DNA from: Hydractinia symbiolongicarpus
Lineage: Eukaryota > Cnidaria > Hydrozoa > Anthoathecata > Hydractiniidae
Assembly: GCF_029227915.1 (NCBI RefSeq)
Contig: NC_079878.1
Location: 19,036,001 to 19,100,000 of the forward strand
Reading direction: 5' to 3'
DNA: 64,000 nt
Made by a program: the position numbers and the translations under genes
Shown here: piece after piece, positions 36,795 through 48,500 of the stretch
How positions within the stretch are numbered: the first letter of the stretch is position 1
Layout of the letters: each line of letters opens with the position of its first letter
The notes under the pieces: generated by a model
Seen by the model: the letters and a program-made list of their open reading frames with translations, nothing else
Database searches by the model: none
What the model was told of the DNA's origin: nothing

Positions 36795-37540
36795 GGTTGG
36801 TCATTATTCTTATATCGATGTTGTTTTAAACAATAAACCTATTATTATTTGAAAACACATAAAAGAAACTTATACAAAGCTTTTCATAAATTACATCCTC
36901 AAGTAAGTACAATTCTGTATAATTCACCCAATTTAAAGCGTAGCTACGGTTTCAAACTCATTTTAATAAGTTCTCTAAGGGTGAGCATTTGCTTTAAAAT
37001 TTTTTTTTGCAATTTGGTGTGCAAAGATTTTGCCTGGAATCCTAAATTCAGCACTGAACTATTTGAAAATCAGCAAATATTTCTAAATCTTATGGGTTCC
37101 TGTTATGCTTTGGTTTATATTTTTCCATGTCTTTATTATAGAAGCATTGTGTCTGCTGATCATCATTCTTTTTTCAGCATATGCAGGGAATTCCATAAAG
37201 AAAACAACAAACTTGCTGCAAACCGCACGCATGAATCTATATTAGAGAATTTGAGCATGTCATTTTTTTGATTTTTTAATTCACTTTATAGAGTCCCTTG
37301 AACTTGCTTACCCTATTCAAGCAAAAAAAACTTCGCATAACTGGACCCCGGATAACTAGGACGCCCGCTATGTAATACAATTTTTCTCGGTCCCTTGAGG
37401 CAAAAACTTCGGATAAGTGAGACATGTAATGGAATGACTTCATATTTTTTTTACTTGAAACAGAAGACATTGCATTGATTTTAATGAAAAACTTGTCAAC
37501 AAATCTATTCTACACATTAGTTGTTTCTTCACGAGTGCAG
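36795..37540. other. Spacer between Tc1/mariner and Tigger elements
   Basis: No gene. A 140-codon open frame at 36849-37271 has no recognisable motif. Part of the Tigger left end (about 37349-37400) is repeated near 39099-39150 (see findings). Confidence 0.4.
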
Positions 37541-37542
37541 TC

Positions 37543-38953
37543 ATGCCTCAGCTAGGTCAAAAAAGGAAGCTGGAATCCACACCGATAACCAAAAAGTATG
37601 TTATACTCAAGGAAATTGATAAAGGCAAGGTCTTATATCTGTTGCTCTTAAACATGGAATGTCCAAACAAACTGTTTCAAACTGGGTTAAACAGAAGAAA
37701 AAGATTTATGAAGCTGTTGATTCAAATTCGTCAACAAAGAAGAGGCATAGATTTAAACCGTCAACACCTTGATGACGCTTGCTACAAATGGCTGGTAAAT
37801 GCAAGGGCTCAGAACATTCCTGTGTCTGCCTTGGTTTTGAAAACCAAAGCTATTTGTTTTGCGAAAGAGCTAGGATTGACCGACTTTAGTGCATCAGATA
37901 GCTGGCTTGATCGCTGGAAGAAAAGAAAAAACGTATCCTTCAAAACAATATCAGGTACTTTTAACTATATTTCTTAAGTTCTTTGTTTAATACATCTACA
38001 TATTCTCACTGTCCTTTAAACATTAAGATACATGGGACTTTCATGCCTTTCGTGTCTCCTTGGTTGACTGCTTTTCCAGTAACGCGAACTGTACATCCAT
38101 GGTGTTCATTGGCTTGTAAAAAATAAAAAATTGTTTTTGCGAATCTTCCACTTTTGCCTTTCACTTAATGTGACCAACTATCGCATTTTTCTCTCCATGA
38201 ACAGCAACAGCATAGCTGTCCTTTTTGTTGCCTGGTTTCATGTGGGCATTTAACACATCGTTTTCCTTTGGTGTCCAAATCACTCTGTATTCGTGAAAAA
38301 CCATCAGAAATGATTAACATAACCTCTGTCCTTCAGCCAATGGACCAAGGAGTAATCCGTTCTTTGAAAGCAAAGTACAGAGTGAAAGTGATCCAAAAGA
38401 TGATTGAAGCAATTGACAAGAAAAAGGAACTCCCTCAAATTTCTCTGTTGGATGCAATGAAGATGCTGGTGTTGGCTTGGGATGAGGTAACAGAGAAAAC
38501 CATTCAAAACTGCTTCAAAAAAGCTGGATTTAGTGAGATTGATGAAAACCCGCTATCATCCGACAATTTGTTTTGCGCGCTGAATAATACCATCCGTCAA
38601 CTGAGCAGATTGGACGAAAATTTCAAAGATTTGTCTGCTAAAGATGTCGCCTCTTTCGATGACGCAGTTCCTGTAACTCAAGGTTTGATATCCGATGAAG
38701 AGATCTTGTCAGATATTCTGGGAAATGAGGTCGAGGAAATGCAAGACGAGGAAGATAATGGCCAAGAAGGAGCCCCTTGGAGAAACCAACCACAATTCAT
38801 TTACACGATGTCATTGATACCTTGATGAACTACTCCATGTTGATTGACACGACCGAACTGAAAGCACTTACGATCAAAGTTTCTAGAATTGTCGAAAATG
38901 AGGTAATAGCTGGTTCCAGGCAAAGCAAATTGACAGAATTTTTTTCTGTTTAA
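37543..38953 (+). pseudogene. pogo/Tigger transposase, broken in the middle
   Basis: The left half (37543-37977) holds a CENP-B-type DNA-binding region: ACYKWLVNARAQNIPVSALV, then KAICFAKELGLTDFSASDSW, then WLDRWKKRKN. The right half (38268-38825) holds the end of the DDE_1 catalytic domain, SVLQPMDQGVIRSLK (third Asp), then IQNCFKKAGF. After a frameshift it ends QSKLTEFFSV and TAA at 38951. The first two catalytic Asp segments are missing; an unrelated antisense fragment sits in that gap. It is therefore inactive. Confidence 0.82.
38020..38295 (-). pseudogene. HIRAN-like domain fragment inside the Tigger element
   Basis: On the - strand the translation reads EYRVIWTPKENDVLNA, then MKPGNKKDSYAVAVHGE and NAIVGHI. 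After a one-base shift it reads KGKSGRFAKTIFYFLQANE, then GCTVRVTGKAVNQGD and KGMKVPC. The pattern (W-P...N..D.YAVAV...VGH.P......F.L...G....V.G) is that of the small HIRAN-like domain widespread in cnidarian and fish repeat proteins. It has one frameshift and no surrounding gene. Confidence 0.6.
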
Positions 38954-39179
38954 TGTAGTGTAATCTTATGTTATATTGAATGGAATAGAAAAGTTGAATT
39001 TAGCCTCAAAGTCCTCTTGTTCGCTAAGTTTTACAAAAAATCTCTCGATAACTAGGACAATTTAATCCTTTGTATGAAAACCCTACTTACAAGGAAATTC
39101 GGATAAGTAGGACGCCCTCTAAGTAGTACACTCTTGTTCGGTCCCTTGAGTGTCCCAGAGAGTATACTGTATTGTGATA

Positions 39180-40616
39180 ATGGGAGTGGCAATTAAAGAT
39201 TTACCAAAAGTAAGCCTTGCACTACAGAATAGCAAAACACTAAAAGACAATCTACCAAAACCCGAAAAATTGTCATTAAAGAATTTTAAGAGCAACAAAG
39301 ACATCATCATCCTGCCAGCTGACAGGGCCTTACAAACTTCTTAAGAAAGATACCACAGAAGTGTTTAGCCGAAAAGCAAGGAACATCTTAATAGAGTTAA
39401 AGAGAAAGGAATGCATTAACGAAAAAGTAGTATTATGGACTGAATTCTTGTTATGGACCACCACCACAATTTTACAGACTATAAAAAATTCATAAACAGG
39501 GAAATCCAATTTGATCGATAGTCTCTTGGCACACCGTTATGAAACCTATTAAAATATGTTGCTTCTATCCTTAGAAAATTTACAGCCAGTGACCATAGCA
39601 AGAACTCGAAAGAAGTTTTGGAATACATGAGGGAAATAACATAACAGACGACGAATGCATGGTATCATTTGATGTCACATCACTCTACACAATTGATGCT
39701 ACATTTGGTGAAAAGACAAAGATTCATTTGCGTTTGGTTGAACTTGTTCTTACAAAACATGCCATCTGTTTAACAATGCGAGGTCTTGAGTGGTCAGTAG
39801 TTGCTGAAATATACATGCAAGCGCGCTGGACAACAGCATTGGTCATACAGAAAGACGTCTAAAGGTTTGGAGAGATTTGATGACCACATATTCACCATAA
39901 TCAAAAGATCTCATCCAGAAGAGTTCCATGAACACACCAACGGCCTCTACTGACAAAGGAAATTCATTTTATAGCCTGAAGAAGATGGAAGCATCACTTT
40001 CCTTGACACGTTGGTCAAAAGCAAGAATGGTACCATTTCAGTTTCAGTATATCATTAACCAACACACACTGGCCAGTACCCTAACTACGAATAAAACATC
40101 AGAATGTTTCAAAGAAAGTGTTATTTCATCATTACTGAATTGTGCCAACAGCGTAGTCAGTGACAAAAAGGAGAGGAAACAAGAGATTAAACATGTGAAG
40201 AATACAATAATGGCACATGAATACAATCAGAAAGTCATCAAGCAAGTAGAGAATAAAATAAAAACAAGATCCAACCAAGACAACAATAAAACATCAGATT
40301 AATTCATCACGTCAGTATTTCTACTCTTTGTACCAGGTGCCAGCAAGATCCTTCATGGAGCAACACAAGATCAAATGCATTTTTAACCTTAAAGATACAT
40401 TACGAAGCACTTTTATTAACTAGGAAGAACAAAGCAATGTTGTTTACCAAATCCGATGTAAAGATTGTTATACAGTATATACAGGCAAAACAAAAAGGTA
40501 ATTCAGGCAGCGAGTTCAAGAACATATGCATGCAGTAAAAAATGAAGAAGTCATCAGTTAAACTGGAATGAGAAGTAAGTCATTAACAATAAAACTAGAA
40601 CAATGGCTAGGAAGAT
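39180..40616 (+). mobile_element. Penelope-like retroelement relic with GIY-YIG end
   Basis: Broken frames give, in order, FKSNKDIIILPADR, then MVSFDVTSLYT (reverse transcriptase), then FDDHIFTIIKRSHPEEFHEH (degraded catalytic box region), then FKESVISSLLNCANSV. They end with VVYQIRCKDCYTVYTGKTK and RQRVQEH, which matches the GIY-YIG endonuclease domain that terminates Penelope-like elements. Several frameshifts and stops make it inactive. Ends were not defined. Confidence 0.7.
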
Positions 40617-40619
40617 AAA

Positions 40620-42430
40620 ATAAACCATCAATAGTGTAGAACGTTATACATAATCAGCATCTTGTATCAACACCCTGAAATTTTGGTTGCCAGCGCTACA
40701 AAAAAATTAGTTATGTCCATCTAGGTCCGGAGAATGTTATTTACCAAAAGTAACTGTAGTTAACAGCTTGTTCCTGATTTTAATTCTTATGAATTTCAGT
40801 TCTCTTTAATTATATAAATACATGCTCAACATCATTTAACTTTGCCTGATGATAGGAGAAGGATCTTCCGAAACGTTGCCTACCAAACTATCATGTTCAA
40901 GAAATGATAAACTTCGAACAATAATAAATTCAATTAGTTCATAAGATCATGAGAACATTTTCCTGAACGTTGTGTTTTCTTTGCAAACTAGAAGAATTGT
41001 ATTTTTTGCAGAATTTGTTTTCTACCAATGAGCTGGAGCAGAACAATAATAATGTCAATGTACTCAGAAACAAAAATTTGAGGCTGTTGTATAAGTGAAA
41101 GGCATATATACTGGAATAAGCTTCCACTGTCATATATTTATTATGTCTGAAAAATACCTAGAAATAAGGTTATGTTATAAACCCATGCAATAAAACTGAA
41201 TTACACTGGAAAAAATTATTTATTGTTTATTTAAAATGAATATTTTTGCAGGTAGCCTTTGAAAAAACTAAATGTATCTAAAGTTTTGTAAAACAAGTTT
41301 GTCTAAGAAGTTTCTTTTTTCCCATGGGTCCTGTATAATTTTGGACAGAAAACAGGACAAATACAAAAATGATAATAAAAAAAATAAATAAATGAAAAAA
41401 AGGCCATAAACATTAAAAACTTCCTTATATAAGTTTAAAAATTCCTGTGTTAGGACTAAAATCTTAAAATTCATCTGGCATTAAATCGCGATAATTTTTT
41501 TGCGCTAATTTCTGACCTCAGAGTTAATCATATTGAGTATTTAGCGCAAGGATGTTTCTATTACAAGTAAAATTCATGCTGATTCAATTCTTTCTGTTAA
41601 TAAAGTCTGTCTAATAACATTGACAAGGAAATTTAAGGATTGTTATGAAGGAATTTAAAAGAAAAGTCCAAAATCAAAAAAGAAAGGGGTCAAGATTTCA
41701 GGTTTGTGAATTTTTTGTAAAGAGGGAAATGGATAATTTTACAATCTCCTGGAAAGAGTTAACGTATAATCTTTTAAAGATAAACTTTTTTGTTTGCCGT
41801 TTGGAAGAAAAATGCTTGCAGAAATTTTTTTACACAAAAGTGTGTTTGCACTAACAGTCTGATCGACATTTCGATTAGGTGCTAAAAAATTAACTTCAAT
41901 TAGCACACCTGCTTAATGGCAGATGAAAACTAAGCTAATGATGTTACATTTTAGTGCACTGTCAAAGTAAAATCCTCTTCTACGTGTTTCACAAGTTAAA
42001 CTTGAAGTCGTAGGATATGTTTTTTGTTTCTTGTGTTATTGTTCATGATTTCGAAGTAGTTTGCTAAGTTTTTGCTTGTTTTTCCCTTTGACATACTTGT
42101 AAGCAGATAGGTTTTACAAAATGCAATATACCGTTGGCACATCTCCTTTAAACACAAGAACCTCTAGATTGGCTAAAACAGCCTTTCCTGTATATTAGAA
42201 ACTGTTGTAGAGCATTGTTGATTACTTACGAAAATAGTACAATAAAAATACATCACCTTAGCATATGCATTGTCTTCTATTTTAGTATATAGAACGTAGT
42301 TTCTTTATAAAATTATCTTTATAAAATTTTAAAATTATATCTGTCTATTTTGGGCACCTAAAATAAATGTGCCCAAAATCGATATGTCCCAATTGACCTG
42401 GATTGCCCCCTGGGATAGTGTTTGGTCTAG
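40620..42430. other. Intergenic DNA, no gene seen
   Basis: AT-rich DNA between the Penelope-like and LINE relics. Short ORFs (40939-41133, 41268-41474, 41645-41854) have no recognisable content. Confidence 0.45.
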
Positions 42431-42437
42431 TTGTACA

Positions 42438-44215
42438 CTAAGGTATCTGTAGATGCTTGTAAATGACAAAATATGGTGGTGTTAATTTACCTTGAATGAT
42501 AGTTGAGCAGTTCCAAACAACATACACTCGGTAAGTTAATAACAAGATCTTTTTTTCCAGCCAATCAGCTAATGATTTAAAATCTTTCAGTAGTAATTTC
42601 TCTACTTTCTCCTTCAACTTTTCTGAGGTGTAAACCACTGTAACATCAGTGTATGTGGTGATTTTGCAATGAGGAATACTATTCTCAATATCATTCAATA
42701 CAATGAAACAGTGGTCCCAACACTGACCCTTGTGGGACATCAAATCCAGGTGCAGATGTTTCTTTTCCAATGCACACAGTTTGTTTTCGATCAACTAGGT
42801 AATTAACAAACAATGTTCTCTTGGTTCCTTCTTTTCTATAACTACGGTGCCTTTCAATAATTTCGCTGTGACTTAAGGTATCAAAAGTCTTGCCGAGAAG
42901 TCACTTCACCCTTATTTTTATTCCTTCTAATATGATCAAGCAAACGTGTTGCTGCGGTTTCTGTGTTTCTGTTTTTATGCTAAGCAAACTGAATAAATTA
43001 CATAAATTGGTTATAATACATTTTCCATAATTTTGAAACAAACAGGCAAAACTGTTATTAGCCGAAAGTGGTCCATTACTTGTTTTGATGCTGAATTAAA
43101 TACTGGAGTAATTTTTCTAAGTTTGAAATCAATTGGTATTATGCCTGTTTTTCACCATATCTTAATATGACATTATTGAGCAATTGTGATAGCTGCGTCT
43201 TTTACGCCTGGTGAAAGCTTGTCCGGCCCACCCAACGTTTTCCTTGAACGTTTCTTTGGGTGTTTGAAGACATTAGAAACAGTCACTTGGGTATGTTTGC
43301 GCGCACAAAGTTTTTCAGAACTCTCCTTTTTAAGCAATATTTTAAAAGAAAGAATGAAATCCTGTGGTGATCACTTTTGAGTTTATTACTATCAAGTTAT
43401 CTAGCAAAAATGCCTTTGCACACGATACCTTTTCTTTTAAAGGAATATCTGTTTTATTGCCTTCCAAAATTAATCAGGTTTTTTCACTGATTTGATTAAG
43501 AGTGACTGCTTGTGTTGATTTTTTGCTTTTTAAACAAGGACATTGACTTTATTTCTCTGAGTTTTGAATGCGTCAAAGTCTGTTGTTAATTCAGACTTAA
43601 GAAACTTACCATGGAGAGCATTGTTGTGGTTTATCTCCGTTATAAGTTCTTGTGTTAACCACAGTGATTGTTTACCCTTTAAAGTGTGAGTTTACAGAAG
43701 TGTTATGAATGGGGCATGTTGGTCGATGTATGTTTTTAGCCTTTCTTTTATTGATGACTAGGCAGTATTCAGGTTTTGATCGGAACAAACCCTGTTCCAG
43801 TCTTCATTTTGCAGATCATTACATAAGTGAGTTGGGTTGTAATTTGTATATTTTTAACATTGAATCGTTGCAAATGGTAATTTAGTGTTTAAGGCTGTGG
43901 GAGCAACTGTAATAGAGAAGCAATGTTCTGACTTTGTTAATAGTATAAGGTCTATTAATTAATTAGCTTTGTATCGATCACACAAGTAGGTCCCTTGACA
44001 CATTGTTTAAAGCCATGTAATGATAACAGTTTTTTTAATAGTTGATCACTTGATTTGTTAAGATATTTACAATTCAAGTTTCCAATAATTATTACTTCCT
44101 TATTCTCTGCATAAAGCTTTTTGAATTTCTTTTGAAAGCTTTCAAAGAAGTTTTTACTTATGTATTTTGATCTTTCTGCTGAGATATAGGGAATACAAAC
44201 AAAAAATGGCTTCAT
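42438..44215 (-). mobile_element. Non-LTR retrotransposon (Jockey/CR1-like LINE) relic
   Basis: In - strand order, an endonuclease piece (44215-43955) reads FQKKFKKLYAENKEVIIIGN, then GFKQCVKGPT, like apurinic endonuclease domains of LINEs with the GDFN motif changed to GNLN. About 1.1 kb further a reverse transcriptase piece (42794-42438) reads NSIPHCKITTYTDVTVVY, a damaged YADDT box, then DFKSLADWLEKK. Intervening sequence has multiple stops. It is a dead, mutated copy. Confidence 0.65.
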
Positions 44216-44219
44216 GTGC

Positions 44220-45495
44220 GGGGAAATAGTTTCTAAACAACAAGTTTAATGACAATATATTCAAATTGGATCTTCTTAAATATTCAATCCCTTGTTTAAT
44301 GTATACTCCAACTCCTCTCACGGATGACCCGCTGTCTCATCTCTCAAAATTATATCTGCTTATGTTTATAAATGTTGAAGGCTGCGTTCGTTAAGTAGTA
44401 ATTCTGTAATTTCTATTTCTTGACAAACCATATTTTGGTGTGTAATACCAAAACATGGTTTGTCCTGATTGTCCTGTGCAATACTAAAGTTTTTAGTTCT
44501 CCATGCTTTAGATTAACTATTAAAGTGTGTGGAAAATTGTTTTTATTTGTCCCATTTTCTAGAATCTATTGCTTTATCACGTTTTCTCTCACTATAGGAA
44601 ATAAGTTGTAAGTTGTTAATAATATTTTGATATATTAATATGACACCAAAAACCATGTTCAGTCCAAGTTTTCTACTTTCAAAAAGGGTAGAGATTTTGA
44701 TTGAAGTTTTCACAAAAAAAGCGTGAGTTTTTTAACTGTAAGTATAAACTTTTTATCGGGGTTAATTTTCCTCTTAATTTATTATCAGGTCATCTTTAAG
44801 TAGGGAAAAATAATTAAGCTGGCAGTTGGCAACAATCATTTCCAGGTGTGAGGGGGAAAAATGTCAATAAAAAAACATTTTGCACTAACTAAACACTACC
44901 TCAAGTTATATATTTGTATTGCTGTATTATACTTTTTTACCTCTACCAGAAGAATTGTACTATATAAACATTGAGATAAAACGTGTTTCATCAATGCTAT
45001 GCTAATTGAATGCAATTTCTAGCAGTGTCTTCTGCTTTGAAAACCCATAATGTTATTACTGCCTGACCCTGGTTCTGTGACTCATAGCATAAATTAATAT
45101 TCTGGACATGCTGAGCTCTCAGGTTTTTCTTTAAAAATAAATTGTTAAGATTTTATCACCAAGGTAAAAGCAGAAATTTTATGAAAAAAAAAACACATTA
45201 AACTTTGTGAAAATAAAAAGTATTTAACCATATAATTTTTCCTTTGTAGCATGTATTTTTTAATATTGTGTTTTTTTTTTCTTAAAAAAAATTTGCTGGA
45301 ACATTTTTTACTGTCTATAATTTGTAAAAATCTGATCAAATTCTATGTGTAGCACACATTCCCAAAAATTAGCGTGTGCAAATAACTCTTTGTAAAAATT
45401 AATCTGTATTGGGTCAGTGACACCGACTTCATAATAGGAGCACTGCACATGTATACATTTTATGATGTTGGTTATAAAGCAATCTTATGTTTTAG
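44220..45495. other. Region upstream of PLEKHM2, no gene seen
   Basis: AT-rich. It probably holds the promoter and any untranslated first exon of PLEKHM2, but no element can be picked out by eye. Confidence 0.4.
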
Positions 45496-45513
45496 GAAAA
45501 AATATTAAAGATT

Positions 45514-48500
45514 ATGGAAGAACAGGCTAATTTGTTTAAAGATGATACTCTTAAAGGAATTTCTTTATCAATAAAAAATGTAAGTAGATATCTGTGGCAT
45601 TTTCATTTCTTTCAATTCGAGATAACAATCAAATTTTTATTTTTTTGTAGCTTCAACACCAAGAAACAGAAGTAAAATCAAGTAATCCAGATGCAGTACA
45701 TTCAATAACAAAATATAATCCCCATTTTAGAAATCTTATCAATTTCTTAGACCTGGCTTTTTCATTTGGGTGAGAATTTGTGTGTACTATACTGCAAATA
45801 TGTAAACAGACTTTGCACCCTTTATGTTGAATTTTGTGGCTTCTAAATTTTGTTCCTTGAAAATTTTGTTCCTTGAAAAAGACAGTTTGATTTTTAATAA
45901 AATCTAACAAAGCATTTTTCCAATAGTCTTCAGGTTCAATTATTAATAAAATAGTCAGTGTCTGTACATAAAAACTTTTAGATTAAAGGACCAAAGAAAA
46001 GGTTACTGGCCATTCATTAAAAAGATTGCACATTCATCAGTTGTTGAGATGATAGAAAAACATAAATATGCATCAAATGAAATTAAAAAAGGTTCAATTT
46101 TCTTTGTTTTTTTGTTTGCACTTTAACATGTATTCTGTTTCTGTATTACCTAAATTTTACTCTCCAGGCTACATTTGGCTCTTTCTAACATTCATCGAAG
46201 ACTCCTTGGACAGTTATTTGAAAATGATGACGATGGAAACTAAAATGATTAAGTACTTTTATCAAAGGTATTCGCTGCTTCGGGATACTGAGGTGTGTAT
46301 TTAAACAATAACTTAAAATAATAATTTGTGTTTTGAAATAACAGTGGATTTACTATTAGCAAATTAACATTATAGAGATGCGAGATATTGTTTAATTTGC
46401 TTGTTGGAATGGAGGCACTGACATTCTCTTTATTATTTGTGAGTGTCATTTTGTTTTTCTTGAGTTTAAAGCTTCTGGAAATTATTTGCTTTTTACATTG
46501 TATTGCATCTGTATTATAGGATGATCCTTACATGGATTATGGTCATGATCCTGTGCTTCGCCAAGAAAAAATAATCATTCGTGTGCAAGCGTTGTCACAT
46601 AATTCACATGAAGTACATAATACACAAACGCAGTTTCCATCTCAACCAGATGTTACCATTTTTTCCGATGGGGGAAAAGCTGCCAAATATCCTGATCTAG
46701 TTTCAAGTAAGCTGCTTAAAAACATGAATCAGAATGGCATTTTAAAGTCCCCTTTAACCTGTAATTTTTGTTTTGGCTTTGTGTAATGCATTAATATAAG
46801 GCAGCTTTTTTAACCAGATGTCAGTACACAAAAGTGCACTACCAGCAATGGTTTTCCAAGTTCTGATGAAAACTTTGACATGCTTTTTCATAATTTTTTC
46901 AAAAAAATAAAACTGGTCATTAATAAACAAAGAGATTTTATGAATGTATCCCTTTGCTGCATCATCAAAAACAGGATCCCATAAAGGTTTAATTTTCCTA
47001 TTATAAATTGATTCAACTTATGTTAAACATAAGGACTGTGAAGTCTCCAATGTTTGGGGCTGACTGGTTGAATAAGTCAACCACTGATTTATAATTTGTT
47101 TGCTTTTTCTAATAAATTTAATATTTTACACTGTATACAAGAACTTAATTAAAATTTCTTGGAGCAGTATTTCTCTTAATGGACTTGACAATTCCATAAC
47201 TGTGAAAACGGAAATATACCAGCCTTGTTAGTGAAGTTTCGTTAGAAAACTACACAGTCTGAAATTTTTAAAACATAGTGATAAAATTCCACTGTATTTT
47301 TTCATGAATTTAACCATAATGGCACTTACAGCAGCAACACCTAAAATGCTATCCCAAATTATGAGGGATGTAAGCTTTTACAGTTACGTATTTAAGCCTG
47401 AAAAAAAGTTTGCCTTTTATATGTTACATATATTTGACACCTTGTTAACCTAGATAAAAAAAATTTTCAAACATCGGTGAGTATATCAGAAGATGGAGCA
47501 GATATTGTGCATCATAGAAAACATAAAAGTACAAAAAAGAAGAAACGTAGAACGGTCAGTGCTGGTGATGAATTTAAAAATAATGAAAGCGATGATCTCA
47601 CTATCTCGGTTGAAATGGAAGATGATAACTTCATCCCTGAGGTAAATTGTTGTTACATGTTGATTTTGTTTAAAAAATATTTTAGTTTTATAAATACAAT
47701 TAAAAAATGGTGCAATTCATTTTATTTGCCTACAAATACTTTAATTAACATTCAAAATGGTTAAGCAATTTCGTTCTTAAATATAGTGAAACTAAAAGTA
47801 TAGTGTAGTACTAATGTGTAATGTTCTCAAATATGGTGAAACTAAAAGTATAGTGGAGTACTAATGTGTAATGTTCTCAAATATGGTGAAACTAAAAGTA
47901 TAGTGTAGTACTAATGTGTAATGTTCTCAAATATGGTGAAACTAAAAGTATAATGTAGTACTAATGTGTAATGTTCTCAAATATGGCGAAACTAAAAGTA
48001 TAGTGCAGTACTAATGTGTAATGTTTTCAAATATGGTGAAACTAAAAGTATAGTGTAGTACTAATGTATAATGTTCTCAAATATGGTGAAACTAAAAGTA
48101 TAGTGTAGTACTAATGTGTAATGTTTTCAAATATGGTGAAACTAAAAGTATAGTGTAGTGCTAATGTATAATGTTCTCAAATATAGTGAAACTAAAAGTA
48201 TAGTGTAGTACTAATGTTTAATATTCTCAAATATGGCGAAACTAAAAGTATAGTGTAGTACTAATAGTGTAATGTTTTTCATTTTGTATCACATATCTAT
48301 CTGATACGAAATTTATTTATGGTCATGGATTAAGGTTTTTCAAGCAAGTTAATAAGTAACAGAAGTCGCTGAAAATATCCAGCTGATTGAGTGGCTTTAC
48401 GTGCCGTAAAACTTTTTTAAAGCTACAAAAAGCACTGCTCTAACTACTTTCTTGCCATTTGAATCAAATTATGGTCAGTATATTTCTTCAATTAGACTGA

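Noticed and set aside
36849-37271. 140-codon + strand ORF as a host gene
   Set aside because: It shows no family motif, no splice context and no conservation clue, and lies between two transposons.
41645-41854. Basic ORF as an upstream exon of PLEKHM2
   Set aside because: The PLEKHM2 ATG at 45514 already matches the family N terminus, and no splice path from this ORF is supported.
47771-48273. CRISPR-like regular repeat
   Set aside because: The units are contiguous with no unique spacers, and the host is eukaryotic.
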